A stretch of DNA of 64,000 bases, from NCBI GenBank assembly GCA_017889705.1, contig JAGGAB010000026.1, positions 1 to 64,000 on the forward strand. Direction: 5' to 3'. The translations under genes and the position numbers were made by a program. The stretch comes from Bacillota bacterium (lineage in GTDB: Bacteria > Bacillota > Negativicutes > Sporomusales > Sporomusaceae). Shown one piece after another: positions 16,171 to 25,361 of this stretch; position 1 is the first letter of the stretch, and every line of letters begins with the position of its first letter. The notes beneath the pieces were generated by a model. The model saw only the letters and a program-made list of their open reading frames with translations. It was not told the origin of the DNA and searched no databases.

Positions 16171-16226
16171 TCTTATCGATGACTAATCTTCAGAATGGGG
16201 TTAAAACCTCACCTGAAAGCTAAGTC
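16171..16226 (-). repeat. R1 structured repeat, copy E (hairpin 1 only)
   Basis: GACTAATCTTCAG...CTGAAAGCTAAGTC forms hairpin 1. On its other side is ATCGATAAG, resembling the tail of hairpin 2. It appears to be a deletion derivative, 33 bases upstream of the Cys-rich gene. Confidence 0.75.
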
Positions 16227-16258
16227 TACTTTATTAACAAATACAGGAGGTAATACAC

Positions 16259-16402
16259 ATGGCTGACACTAACTGTAATGAGGAGAATTGCACCTGTCCC
16301 AAAACTACCTGTGAACGGCATGGTAAATGCTGCCAATGTATTAACTTTCACCGCAGCCGGGAAGACAAAGTATTCTGTATGCGGGATAATGAAAGTAAAT
16401 AG
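16259..16402 (+). CDS. Cys-rich small protein, DUF6485-like (47 aa)
   Basis: A 47-residue protein with eight cysteines: CTCPKTTCERHGKCCQCINF followed by HR and a final VFCMRDN. The pattern C-x-C-P-x4-C-x2-HGKCC-x-C-x4-H matches the DUF6485 family of small metal-binding proteins common in anaerobes. It probably binds zinc or an Fe-S cluster. CAGGAGG precedes the ATG at good distance. It lies just after R1 copy E and before a hairpin at 16421-16468. Confidence 0.75.
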   Translation: MADTNCNEENCTCPKTTCERHGKCCQCINFHRSREDKVFCMRDNESK

Positions 16403-16420
16403 CCACTAAATAACGTCTTA

Positions 16421-16468
16421 AGGACGGAGGTAATGGCATTGTATTTCAGGTGGCAATAACTCCGTCCT
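16421..16468 (+). terminator. Hairpin after the Cys-rich gene (weak terminator)
   Basis: The AGGACGGAG/CTCCGTCCT stem has a long loop and no good T run. It may stop or stabilise the upstream transcript. Confidence 0.4.
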
Positions 16469-16520
16469 CTGGATAGCTGGGGCTGGGTGAGTGTGAAATA
16501 AAGGAGAGTTAATCGATAAA

Positions 16521-16712
16521 ATGGTTGGCAGCAACATTATAACAAGAGTAACAGCTAGCAACATATTGCGGGAGCGTGTCTGGTATCGCTGCAATCAATG
16601 CGGCCATAAGTTTGAGCAGTATACTGAGCTTTTCAGTCAATCCAAAGCTAAAGTCAGTTGTCCGCAATGTCAAAATGAGTTAAGGGAAAACAATCTTGCT
16701 ATACTTGATTAA
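16521..16712 (+). CDS. Zinc-ribbon protein (63 aa)
   Basis: A 63-residue protein with a rubredoxin-like zinc ribbon: CNQCGHKFEQY (first knuckle) and VSCPQCQNEL (second), about 22 residues apart. The N-terminus NIITRVTASNILRERVWYR is basic. AAAGGAGAG precedes the ATG. Such proteins often serve as small nucleic-acid-binding or regulatory adaptors; no specific role can be assigned. It sits alone between the Cys-rich gene and the large REC/PPDK gene. Confidence 0.75.
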   Translation: MVGSNIITRVTASNILRERVWYRCNQCGHKFEQYTELFSQSKAKVSCPQCQNELRENNLAILD

Positions 16713-16907
16713 ATAAAGCAGGCGTGCACAGGGAAAAGGTGCAGGTATTAGAACTGTCTACGGGTTTTAGCCTAGTAGGCGTTTTTTTTATTGCTTATTC
16801 CATTCTATAGAAATTCTAAAAAAAGGAGGCTATAATTCTAAACATAGAAAATTCATAGAGCGGTAAGTCCTCTCTATTGAACATAGATATTCATATTCAC
16901 CTCCCCC

Positions 16908-16950
16908 AAAAAGCACTTAACAACTGATGTTGTTGAGTGCTTTTTATTTT
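16908..16950. terminator. Strong terminator hairpin upstream of the REC/PPDK gene
   Basis: A 17-bp near-perfect stem AAAAAGCACTTAACAAC with its complement, then T-rich. It lies 196 bases after the zinc-ribbon stop; the stretch 16713-16907 has no gene. Confidence 0.85.
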
Positions 16951-17040
16951 TTACGTTACTCCTAATCGATTCCTAATTCAATTTGGTATATACTGATAAT
17001 AAGGCTTGTTGAAAATATTTCAAGAAATAGGGGAAGTGCA

Positions 17041-19986
17041 ATGAAGAAATTTGGTGATATGAAGGCGCGCTTTTCAGGGATTCATGACCTGATGAAAAAC
17101 AGGGTTACCGAAATATTGTTAATATCTACTGAGTATGATGCATATGTCCTTGAAGAAGATGGGCGCTTAATTGAACAGATTTACCACCATTTCAGCGACC
17201 TGAGCATTCCTTTTATACCCAGGATTCATTGGGTGGATAACGGCGAAGATGCTTGCGAAGAATTAAAAACAAGCACAATCCATTTAATTATCACCATGTC
17301 GCGTATTAGTGATATGAGTTCCTTTGATTTTGAAACAACAATCCACAAGGCCTATCCTAATATTCCAATTGTTATGCTTTCCTATGACCGGTTGACTCCG
17401 GAAATGATTGCCCGTATCAGGGGGATTTCCTGTATAGACCGGGTGTTTCACTGGTCGGGAGACAATAAGGTTTTGGTAGCTATTATAAAATACATAGAGG
17501 ATAAGCAAAATGTTGAGGCAGACAGTAAGCTCGGTGTGCAAGCCATCCTCTTAGTGGATGATTCGCCGGCCTATTATTCGCAAATTTTGCCTACTATTTA
17601 TACAGAAATTTTGACACAGACCCGCTGCTTGGTGTTACATGCCATGAATCTTAACCATGGTCTGCTGCGGGTTCGTCTGAGGCCGAAGATTCTGCTTGCA
17701 GAAACCTATGAAGAAGCCATGGTGATTATTAGCAAGTATCGTTACAATCTGTTGGGCGTAATTTCCGATGTAAGGTTTCCTAAGGATGGAGTATTAAATG
17801 CGCAGGCTGGTTTTGAATTAAGTCAAGTAGTGCGGACAATGATTCCTGACCTTCCGTTCTTATTGCAGTCTGAGGAAGCGGAAAATGAAGAAAAAGCCAG
17901 AGAGCTGCAGTTAAAGTTTTTGAACAAGAACTCCCATAACCTCCTGCATAATTTGCGTACTTATATTATGGAAAACTATGGGTTTGGCGCTTTTGTATTT
18001 AAGTATCCTGACGGCAAAGTGATTGATGAAGCTAATGACATTACAAGTCTAGAACGAATAATCCGTGATCTGCCGGAAGAGAGTTTATATTATCATGCAA
18101 CTAAAAATCATTTTTCACGCTGGTTTCGTGCGCGGGCCGAAGTTGAAGTGGCAGACAAACTAAGATTTGTGGATATTGGTCAGGTTGGCAATGTTTCCGA
18201 TATTAGATCTTATATCCTAAAAGTGTTGAATGATTATTTTAAAAAGTACCAATCAGGTTTGGTGCTTGACTTTGAAGGGCTTTCCAAAAAAGATATGGAA
18301 AATGCTTTTATTAAACTGGGGACAGGCTCTTTGGGCGGAAAGGCCAGAGGGGTTGCTTTTATGAACGTCATGATTGCCAAAGCACTTTTGGCAGATAAAT
18401 ATGAAGATATGAAAGTTAAGGTGCCACGCTCGTTTGTTATTGGTAGTGATGTTTTTGAAAAATTCATTGAAGAAAATAAGCTATATTCTTTTTTGTCCAC
18501 GAATCCCACAGAAGCAGCAATTGCCCAAAAGTTTACGGAAAGTCCCTTGCCGGCTGCAACTCAAGAAAATCTGCGGGTATTGACACAGCATATCAAATGT
18601 CCGCTCGCAGTTCGTTCTTCGAGCATCTTGGAAGATTCAAGAGTATTGCCTTTTGCCGGTATCTATAATACCTATGTAGTGCCCAACAGCCACGAAGACT
18701 ATGAAGTTCGGTTTAAACAGCTGGCCGATGCGGTTAAGCTGGTGTATGCTTCGGTGTTTTATGCGGCTCCTGTGCAATATGCCAAAAATGCAGATATTCG
18801 GATTGAAGAAGAAAAAATGGCTGTTTTGATTCAGGAACTGGTTGGAGAAAGCTACGGTGATCTTTACTATCCTGCTATTTCCGGGGTTGCTCAGTCCTAT
18901 AACTTTTATCCCTATTATCCATTAAAGCCGGAGAACGGAACAGTAAGCCTGGCTTTAGGTTTAGGGAAAGCCATTGTTGAGGGAGAGCGGGTATACCGTT
19001 TTTCCCCGGCCTACCCGAAGATCAACCCGCTTGTTTCCGGTCCCCGGGAATACTTAAAAAAATCGCAAAATGCATTTTATGCGGTAAATCTTAATGATTC
19101 TGCCGATATAACCCTGCGCGCCGACGAAGACTATATTTACAAGAAGCTGCCGATCTCCCAGGCGCATAAAGATCAATCGCTGGAGTATACCGGAAGCACC
19201 TATTCGGCGGAAAATGACTGCATTTATGACAATGTGTATCAACCCGGCCCTAAACTAGTGACCTTTGCGCCTATTCTTAAGTATAACAGGCTGCCACTGA
19301 CGCAAATTATAAAAGACCTAATGAGGCTGGGGAAGCAGTCATTTGGCACCGATGTTGAAATTGAATTTGCCGTTAATATCCCTAAGGATCCAAGTAAACC
19401 CAAGGAGTTTAATTTTCTGCAAATCAGGCCAATGGTGGTTGGCAAAGAAGCGTTTCAGGTTACTATGGATGAGCCGCTGGAATCCTGGTGTTTCAGCCGG
19501 CGTACTATTGGCAACGGAATTTATCAAAATATCCACGATATTATTTTTGTAGATCCTGAGACTTTTAATCTGCAGAACAGTGTGCAAATCGCCAGTGAAA
19601 TCAGTGAACTGAACAAGCGATTGTTTACAGAAGGACGGCGCTGTATTCTTATTGGCTTTGGTCGGATGGGAACTGCAGATAAGTGGCTGGGAATTCCTTT
19701 GACCTGGGAGCAAATGTCACAAGCCTTGGTTATTGTGGAGGTCGATCTTAAAGATCTCCGACCAGAGCCATCACTGGGCAGTCATTTCTTTCATAATTTA
19801 ACAGCTACGCATATGGGATATTTCCATATTCAATATGATAATGAAACCGAAGGGCTGTTGGATTGGGATTGGTTGTGTAGCCAACCTGTTCTGCAGCAGA
19901 CCCAATATGTTAAGCTGGTGAGAAGAGAGGAACCCTTCAACACCAAAATCGACGGACGAAGCTTTAAAGGGATTATTTATAAATAA
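17041..19986 (+). CDS. Receiver domains fused to a PEP/pyruvate-binding (PPDK N-terminal) domain
   Basis: A 981-residue cytoplasmic protein. Residues about 15-155 form a degenerate receiver-like domain and about 167-320 a second one with the acidic pair LLVDDSP (near 170) and a candidate phospho-Asp in GVISDVRFPKDG (near 242). From about 425 a PPDK N-terminal/ATP-grasp domain follows: TGSLGGKARGVAFMN, LAVRSSSILEDSRVLPFAG (near 522) and FNFLQIRPMVV (near 795). The His swivel domain and the PEP-binding barrel of PEP synthase are absent, so it cannot be a complete PEP synthase or PPDK. Similar REC-PPDK_N proteins are known in Bacteroidetes and Firmicutes but are uncharacterised. AGGGGAAG precedes the ATG. 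It is monocistronic. Confidence 0.8.
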   Translation: MKKFGDMKARFSGIHDLMKNRVTEILLISTEYDAYVLEEDGRLIEQIYHHFSDLSIPFIPRIHWVDNGEDACEELKTSTIHLIITMSRISDMSSFDFETTIHKAYPNIPIVMLSYDRLTPEMIARIRGISCIDRVFHWSGDNKVLVAIIKYIEDKQNVEADSKLGVQAILLVDDSPAYYSQILPTIYTEILTQTRCLVLHAMNLNHGLLRVRLRPKILLAETYEEAMVIISKYRYNLLGVISDVRFPKDGVLNAQAGFELSQVVRTMIPDLPFLLQSEEAENEEKARELQLKFLNKNSHNLLHNLRTYIMENYGFGAFVFKYPDGKVIDEANDITSLERIIRDLPEESLYYHATKNHFSRWFRARAEVEVADKLRFVDIGQVGNVSDIRSYILKVLNDYFKKYQSGLVLDFEGLSKKDMENAFIKLGTGSLGGKARGVAFMNVMIAKALLADKYEDMKVKVPRSFVIGSDVFEKFIEENKLYSFLSTNPTEAAIAQKFTESPLPAATQENLRVLTQHIKCPLAVRSSSILEDSRVLPFAGIYNTYVVPNSHEDYEVRFKQLADAVKLVYASVFYAAPVQYAKNADIRIEEEKMAVLIQELVGESYGDLYYPAISGVAQSYNFYPYYPLKPENGTVSLALGLGKAIVEGERVYRFSPAYPKINPLVSGPREYLKKSQNAFYAVNLNDSADITLRADEDYIYKKLPISQAHKDQSLEYTGSTYSAENDCIYDNVYQPGPKLVTFAPILKYNRLPLTQIIKDLMRLGKQSFGTDVEIEFAVNIPKDPSKPKEFNFLQIRPMVVGKEAFQVTMDEPLESWCFSRRTIGNGIYQNIHDIIFVDPETFNLQNSVQIASEISELNKRLFTEGRRCILIGFGRMGTADKWLGIPLTWEQMSQALVIVEVDLKDLRPEPSLGSHFFHNLTATHMGYFHIQYDNETEGLLDWDWLCSQPVLQQTQYVKLVRREEPFNTKIDGRSFKGIIYK

Positions 19987-20066
19987 ATCAAGCTGATGAT
20001 TGTTTCATCAACAAACAGAGACAGTTGTGGCAATGGAAAACCCAAAAATCGGCCATAATAAAAGGA

Positions 20067-20205
20067 GACTACAATACAACAGACGGCGTTAAAGCGCCGT
20101 CTGTATTGTAGTCGAAATTATCCTGATACTCAGCCGTTCTCCTGTGTCCGTGGGTTATGCTCGCACTTGCAGAAGTAGGAATGGTAAAGCGGTTTAGTCA
20201 GTGGG
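20067..20205 (+). repeat. R1 structured repeat, copy F (diverged)
   Basis: Hairpin 1 (20067-20113) has arms GACTACAATACA..AGACGGCG and their complement around TTAAAG. Then come GAAATTATCC, CAGCCGTTCTCCTGTG and a distal AGTAGGAATGGTAAAGCGGTTTAGTC. The arm sequence differs from the other copies but pairing is kept. The rest of the 530-base gap (19987-20516) holds only the gdhA promoter region. Confidence 0.8.
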
Positions 20206-20457
20206 GGACATACAGAAATTGAAAAAATTTAAAATATTTTTCAAGAAATATTTGTTTGTATTCAAAATACAATAATGCATTTAGAAAAAACAAAATAAGC
20301 AGTGTTTCTTGTAACAGGAAAATATAGGTGGGCTGTTTTTAATTAGAATGAATCTGTTCTTTGAGAAGAAACTATAGTGCGCGTTCAGTAGAATAAGGGG
20401 TGGCGATCTGATTGAAAATTCCGTTAAATACAGGTATGCAAAATACAAAACAGGTTG

Positions 20458-20463
20458 TATAAT
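20458..20463 (+). promoter_or_regulatory. Candidate -10 box for gdhA
   Basis: A TATAAT lies 54 bases before the gdhA start in an A/T-rich stretch. No good -35 box is visible at the expected spacing. Confidence 0.4.
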
Positions 20464-20516
20464 GAAATTAACCTAGATTGACAAGATTGGACAAAAAACT
20501 TTAGGGGGATTGGAAC

Positions 20517-21872
20517 ATGACTATAAATGCTCAAAAATACTGTGATGAACTTTATCGCCGTGTTGTTGAACGTAATGCAAACGAACCTGAGTTTCACCAA
20601 ACAGTCCAGGAAGTGCTTAGCTCTTTGGTGCCTGTTCTCGAGAAAAATCCCGAATATATTGAGCTTGGAATTGTTGAGCGCATTGTTGAACCTGAGCGCC
20701 AGTTCATATTTCGTGTACCCTGGATGGATGACACCGGCAGGGTAAGAGTGAACCGTGGATTCCGGGTGCAATTCAATAGTGCGATTGGACCTTATAAAGG
20801 CGGCTTGCGTTTTCACCCGTCCGTTAATGTCGGTATTATCAAGTTTCTTGGTTTTGAACAAACCTTCAAGAATTCATTGACAAGCTTACCAATGGGCGGT
20901 GGCAAAGGTGGATCGGATTTTGATCCCAAAGGCAAATCAGATGCGGAAGTTATGCGATTTTGCCAAAGCTTCATGACAGAATTGTACCGGTATATTGGGC
21001 CTAATACAGATGTGCCGGCCGGTGACCTTGGTGTAGGCGGCAGAGAGATTGGCTACATGTTCGGGCAATACAAAAGAATCAAAGGCGCTTATGAAAATGG
21101 CGTTTTAACCGGAAAAGGCATTGCTTATGGCGGCAGCTTGGCTCGTCCGGAAGCAACCGGCTACGGGATTGTTTATTTCTGTCAGGAAATGTTGAAAGCT
21201 AAAGGTACTTCCTTTGAAGGCAAAACCGTTGCTGTGTCCGGATTCGGCAATGTTACCTGGGGTACAATCAAAAAAGTCACCGAACTGGGCGGCAAAGTCG
21301 TTACGATTTCTGGTCCGGACGGTTACATTTACGATGAGAACGGCATCAGCGGCGACAAGATTGAGTTCCTGCTAGAAATGAGAGCATCCTGCAACGATAG
21401 GGTAGAAGATTATGTCGAACAATTTGATGCCAAGTTCTATCCTGGAGAAAAGCCCTGGAATACTAAGGTTGATGTTATTATTCCGTGTGCTACACAAAAT
21501 GAGATACTTATTGAAGATGCCAAAAAGATTGTTGCCAACGGGGTAAAATTTGTTTGCGAAGGTTCAAATATGCCTTGCACTAATGATGCAATCGAATACA
21601 TGTTGGAAAACGGCGTATATCTTGGGCCGTCAAAAGCGGCTAATGCCGGCGGCGTAGCTGTTTCCGGCCTTGAAATGTCACAAAACAGCATGCGACTTGC
21701 CTGGTCGTTTGAAGAAGTTGATGAAAAACTAAAAACCATTATGCTCAATATTTACAAAAACTCTAGTAAAGCCGCCGAAGATTATGGTTTCAAGGACAAC
21801 CTGGTGGTTGGTGCCAATATTGCCGGCTTTATTAAAGTCGCTGAAGCAATGAAAGCGCAAGGGTTGGTATAG
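20517..21872 (+). CDS. gdhA: NADP-specific glutamate dehydrogenase
   Basis: A 451-residue hexameric-type glutamate dehydrogenase that interconverts 2-oxoglutarate plus ammonia and glutamate. The substrate-binding region is intact: YKGGLRFHPSVN and the catalytic lysine segment LPMGGGKGGSDFDPKGKSD, plus PAGDLGVGGREIGYMFGQYK. The Rossmann motif is VAVSGFGNVTWGTIKKV, and the C-terminal AANAGGVAVSGLEMSQN is typical. The length and the KSDAEVMRFCQSFM segment fit the bacterial NADP-dependent family. TAGGGGGA precedes the ATG. Single gene with its own terminator. Confidence 0.95.
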   Translation: MTINAQKYCDELYRRVVERNANEPEFHQTVQEVLSSLVPVLEKNPEYIELGIVERIVEPERQFIFRVPWMDDTGRVRVNRGFRVQFNSAIGPYKGGLRFHPSVNVGIIKFLGFEQTFKNSLTSLPMGGGKGGSDFDPKGKSDAEVMRFCQSFMTELYRYIGPNTDVPAGDLGVGGREIGYMFGQYKRIKGAYENGVLTGKGIAYGGSLARPEATGYGIVYFCQEMLKAKGTSFEGKTVAVSGFGNVTWGTIKKVTELGGKVVTISGPDGYIYDENGISGDKIEFLLEMRASCNDRVEDYVEQFDAKFYPGEKPWNTKVDVIIPCATQNEILIEDAKKIVANGVKFVCEGSNMPCTNDAIEYMLENGVYLGPSKAANAGGVAVSGLEMSQNSMRLAWSFEEVDEKLKTIMLNIYKNSSKAAEDYGFKDNLVVGANIAGFIKVAEAMKAQGLV

Positions 21873-21923
21873 AAAAGCGGTAGGGTAAGTTTACTTTCCT
21901 TACGTAAGTACTGCAAACTACAA

Positions 21924-21963
21924 AGAACCAGAAATATCTCAAAGCTGAGGTGTTTCTGGTTCT
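21924..21963 (+). terminator. Terminator of gdhA
   Basis: The outer stem AGAACCAGAAA/TTTCTGGTTCT encloses an inner CTCA/TGAG hairpin; A/T-rich sequence follows. Confidence 0.8.
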
Positions 21964-22065
21964 TATATTTTAAGTAAAACAGACGCCTGCGATAATAGTA
22001 GACTTACAAGGAGTTTATGGTTAGCTGCTAGAATCTAAGCTATTAAAGTTGAAAGGAGTGAGAAC

Positions 22066-22656
22066 ATGAGTAAATCAGTTAAAAAAGTGATCCTTCTATT
22101 AACCTGTTTCATGTCTGTTTTGGTGTTTGCAACAACAGCCGCAGCCATAAGTTTCTCCGCCGATATTGTAAGTTCTGACGACGGCAAAACTATTAGTAAA
22201 CAAAAAATGTATATGACAACTAACAAAATACGTATGGAAACCAAGGAAATGGCTAATATTGTACGGATGGACAAAAAACTGGTATGGATGGTAATGTTTG
22301 AAGATAAAATGTATATGGAACAGCCATTTAATACAGCAAATACTAAAAGCAACAGACAAAATATGGACGCTGAGCCACCTGCTGATGATGTTGAAAAAAA
22401 TTTTATTCTAAGGGAAACAATAAACGGTTATGCTGCTGATAAATACCGAGTTACAACAAAAGATAAAAACTCGCATTATATATGGATATCAAGCGACCCC
22501 GGTATTACCATGCAAGTGAAGACTGCAGCCATTGATGGCAGCTGGTGGCAGGAATTCCGCAATATACGTCTTGGCGAACCAGACCCGGCCTTGTTTGAAG
22601 TCCCGGTTGGCTTCGAAAAAATGTTAATGCCGGCTATGTTTGGTCATGGGTACTAG
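22066..22656 (+). CDS. Exported DUF4412-type (LolA-fold-like) protein
   Basis: A 196-residue protein with a signal peptide (basic SKSVKKV, then a hydrophobic core, cleavage likely after TTAAA). The mature part begins ISFSADIVSSDDGKTIS and contains MYMTTNKIRMETKEMANI and WMVMFEDKMYMEQ, the beta-strand pattern of DUF4412 proteins, which share a LolA/LppX-like fold. A late segment YIWISSDPGITMQVKTA is also typical. It may bind a lipid or hydrophobic ligand in the periplasm; that role is inference. AAAGGAGTG precedes the ATG. Methionine is unusually frequent. Confidence 0.75.
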   Translation: MSKSVKKVILLLTCFMSVLVFATTAAAISFSADIVSSDDGKTISKQKMYMTTNKIRMETKEMANIVRMDKKLVWMVMFEDKMYMEQPFNTANTKSNRQNMDAEPPADDVEKNFILRETINGYAADKYRVTTKDKNSHYIWISSDPGITMQVKTAAIDGSWWQEFRNIRLGEPDPALFEVPVGFEKMLMPAMFGHGY

Positions 22657-22711
22657 CGTAAAATGATGTTAAATTGATGTTAATTTTGTCTAAAAATATG
22701 GTACATTTTAC

Positions 22712-22738
22712 TTGACGAGTTAGTTTGCGTAGTATAAA
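22712..22738 (+). promoter_or_regulatory. Candidate promoter of the MCP gene
   Basis: TTGACG (22712-22717) and TATAAA (22733-22738) are separated by 15 bases. A leader of about 220 bases would follow. Confidence 0.45.
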
Positions 22739-22757
22739 ATTTAGTCAACAGGTCAAA

Positions 22758-22800
22758 GAAGACGGTCGTTACTCAATTTGAGTAAAGGGCGTCTTTTTTA
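22758..22800 (+). terminator. Terminator-like hairpin in the MCP leader
   Basis: Arms AAGACG/CGTCTT and TTACTC/GAGTAA, followed by six T. It lies downstream of the candidate promoter and 170 bases before the start codon, so it could be an attenuator rather than the end of the upstream gene. Confidence 0.65.
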
Positions 22801-22862
22801 TATACACAGACACTATGTAGGGGGAAAGCGGGGGTGTGATTATCAAAAAAAATAATCAAGTA

Positions 22863-22935
22863 ATGCCAGGACTCATTGTAGTCAACTTTCTACCTAATGT
22901 ATCTGTTACAGATAGGTAATACCTGGTATTGAAGC
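22863..22935 (+). promoter_or_regulatory. Structured leader segment before the MCP gene
   Basis: Nested complementary segments: ATGCCAGG pairs with CCTGGTAT, ACCTA with TAGGT, and TATCTG with CAGATA around TTA. It ends 35 bases before the ATG. I cannot match it to a known riboswitch class. Confidence 0.35.
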
Positions 22936-22969
22936 TTTGGAGTCAGTATATTTTTAGGAGTGATAAGAA

Positions 22970-24949
22970 ATGAAATTAAAAGCGAAATTAACATTAGTAT
23001 TTTCTTCTTTGACTCTAATTGTTTTGTTAGTTTCATCAATGACCGGGTATATGTTTGCCAAACAGCAGCTTCATGCTGGCATTCAAAAGGAGTTATTATC
23101 CAGTACTAATGCGCAAGTAAACAAACTAAATGGCTGGCTTGCCGGCAAGGTCAAAATATTAGAGATTACTTATTCCAATATACAAAGCAGCATCGGAGAT
23201 AATGAAATAACCGTACCGATGTTAGCCGGATACAAAGCTGTTGATAAAGAATTGTCTGATATGTATTTTGGAACTATTGAAGGAAAAATGATTGATGGAA
23301 GTGGCTGGACGCCGCCGGCAGGCTTCGATCCCCGTACTCGCAGCTGGTACAAACAAGCCCTGGAGCAATCCAAACTTACTTTCACCGATCCTTATTTAGA
23401 TTCTGTCACAAAAAAAATGGCAGTATCGGTGGCTATGCCGATTAAGAGTGCATCAGGACAATTGCGTGGAGTTATGGCAGAAGATATTTTGCTCGAAACG
23501 CTCGTAGAGGATATGAAAAACATCAAATTGTATGAAGCAGGATATTCCTATTTGGTTGATGCCAAAGGGGTGTTATTAACATATCCTGAGGCGGAACTGG
23601 TATCTAAGAGTGTTTTTGAAATAGAAAAATTAAAACCGCTTACCGCTACCTTTAAAGAAATTATGAGTAATGATAAAGGGGTTGCAAGTTATTCGTATGA
23701 TGGTGAAGCTAAGTTAGCTGTTTACCAAAAGATTCCTTTGACCAGTTGGACAATGGTAACGGTTGTGCCTGAGAATGTTATTTATCAGCCGTTGGTGACT
23801 TTGAAGTGGCTGCTTTCAGCCGTAACACTGGCCTTTGTATTTATTGTGATATTGGTTACTTTCTTTATGATGAAACGCATAATGAAACCGATAGAAATAT
23901 TAACCGGTCAAGTTAATATTGTAGCCGGTGGTGATCTTACGGTGCAGACAACTGTCAGCGGAAAGGACGAAATTGCAGAACTGGCCAGTGGTTTCAACAA
24001 AATGGTGCTAAACTTGCGCAGTTTGATCTCCCATGTCCAAAGCAGCTCTGAACAAGTGGCAGCCTCCAGTGAGGAACTTTCAGCTAGTGCAGAACAATCG
24101 GCGCTGGCAGCTAACCAGGTCGCTACATCGATAACCGGTGTGGCCAGCGGGACAAATGAGCAACTGGCTGCCGCTAATGCAGCAGCGGTTGTGGTAGAAC
24201 AGATGTCAGCAAGTATCCAGCAGGTTGCTGCCAGCACGAATCAAGTGGCTAACCAGTCGGCTTTAGCGGAAGATAAGGCGCGAGAAGGTGGCACAGCCGT
24301 TGATAAGGCTGTCAAACAAATGGGTAATATTGAGTCTACTGTTAACACTTCGGCCAAGGTTGTAGCCAAACTAGGTGATCGTTCCAAGGAAATTGGTCAT
24401 ATTGTTGATACGATTTCAGGGATTGCAGGTCAGACCAATCTGTTAGCTCTCAATGCTGCCATTGAGGCCGCGCGGGCGGGTGAGCAAGGCCGTGGGTTTG
24501 CCGTTGTGGCTGAGGAAGTAAGAAAACTGGCAGAACAGTCGCAGGACGCAACTAAAAAAATTACCAGTCTGATAGCTGAAATTCAGGGAGATACCCAAGA
24601 AGCGGTTATTGCTATGAATGATGGAACAAGAGAAGTAAAAACAGGAGCTGAAGTTGTCAATGCGGCCGGGGTGGCTTTTGCTGAAATTGCCGAGTTGGTA
24701 ACTCATGTGACTGGCCAAGTAAAAGAGATTTCAGCTGAGATTCAAGAAATTGCTTTAAGCAGTCAGCAAATTGTGAGTTCCGTGCAGCGAATTGATGAGC
24801 AAAGTAAAATTTCAGCAAGTGAATCACAAAGCGTTTCCGCTGCGACTGAGGAGCAAATGGCTTCCATGGAGGAGATAGCCAGTTCTAGTGAGGCCTTGTC
24901 AAAATTAGCCTATGATTTGCAGACGGCTGTGTCAAAATTTAAAATATAG
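22970..24949 (+). CDS. Methyl-accepting chemotaxis protein with a Cache sensor
   Basis: A 659-residue transmembrane chemoreceptor. TM1 is at about 8-30. A periplasmic double-Cache domain follows (about 35-275), with the landmark [18 protein letters not shown] and [19 protein letters not shown], typical for amino-acid- or carboxylate-sensing dCache_1. TM2 is near 283-305, then HAMP ([19 protein letters not shown]) and a long cytoplasmic coiled coil with the conserved hairpin tip ([20 protein letters not shown] and [19 protein letters not shown], near 485-525). It feeds CheA/CheW. The ligand is unknown. TAGGAGTG precedes the ATG. Its leader carries two hairpins. Confidence 0.93.
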   Translation: MKLKAKLTLVFSSLTLIVLLVSSMTGYMFAKQQLHAGIQKELLSSTNAQVNKLNGWLAGKVKILEITYSNIQSSIGDNEITVPMLAGYKAVDKELSDMYFGTIEGKMIDGSGWTPPAGFDPRTRSWYKQALEQSKLTFTDPYLDSVTKKMAVSVAMPIKSASGQLRGVMAEDILLETLVEDMKNIKLYEAGYSYLVDAKGVLLTYPEAELVSKSVFEIEKLKPLTATFKEIMSNDKGVASYSYDGEAKLAVYQKIPLTSWTMVTVVPENVIYQPLVTLKWLLSAVTLAFVFIVILVTFFMMKRIMKPIEILTGQVNIVAGGDLTVQTTVSGKDEIAELASGFNKMVLNLRSLISHVQSSSEQVAASSEELSASAEQSALAANQVATSITGVASGTNEQLAAANAAAVVVEQMSASIQQVAASTNQVANQSALAEDKAREGGTAVDKAVKQMGNIESTVNTSAKVVAKLGDRSKEIGHIVDTISGIAGQTNLLALNAAIEAARAGEQGRGFAVVAEEVRKLAEQSQDATKKITSLIAEIQGDTQEAVIAMNDGTREVKTGAEVVNAAGVAFAEIAELVTHVTGQVKEISAEIQEIALSSQQIVSSVQRIDEQSKISASESQSVSAATEEQMASMEEIASSSEALSKLAYDLQTAVSKFKI

Positions 24950-25003
24950 TCTAGGTTAAGCCGGGCACGTACCACTTGGTGCAGCCGGGAAATGGTGATT
25001 AAT

Positions 25004-25033
25004 AAGTCTCAACCTGTTCGCAGGTTGAGACTT
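25004..25033 (+). terminator. Terminator of the MCP gene
   Basis: A 13-bp perfect stem AAGTCTCAACCTG with its complement around TTCG, then T-rich. Confidence 0.88.
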
Positions 25034-25206
25034 GTTATTTTGTGCCAGAACAATAGCCGGAAAAATATATAGAGTGATACAGTTATACCAGAAAAACTTG
25101 GACATCATATTAAAAATAACAGATACTGCAGGAAAAAGAAGTCTTTTAGCGAAATAGAGGCATAGTCTGCTTATGACAGACTGTTCAGAAATTATCTATA
25201 TAACGA

Positions 25207-25274
25207 CATAAAGAAAACACGGCTTCGCTGAGCTTTAGCGAGATCTCAAGTCTCATTTATACTTTCTGTTAGGG
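25207..25274 (+). repeat. R2 repeat, left copy (upstream of PPi-PFK)
   Basis: It begins ATAAAGAAAACACGGCTT, contains the TCGCTGAGCTTTAGCGA hairpin, and ends TTATACTTTCTGTTAGG. The right copy after the gene is inverted and shares both ends. The rest of the gap 25034-25361 shows no gene. Confidence 0.75.
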
Positions 25275-25361
25275 AAATAAAAGGCCCAAACAACGGAAGC
25301 CTTTGGCTTTAGCATAATTAGCAACTCGAAAATAACTGCAGTATGACATGGGGGAGATAGT

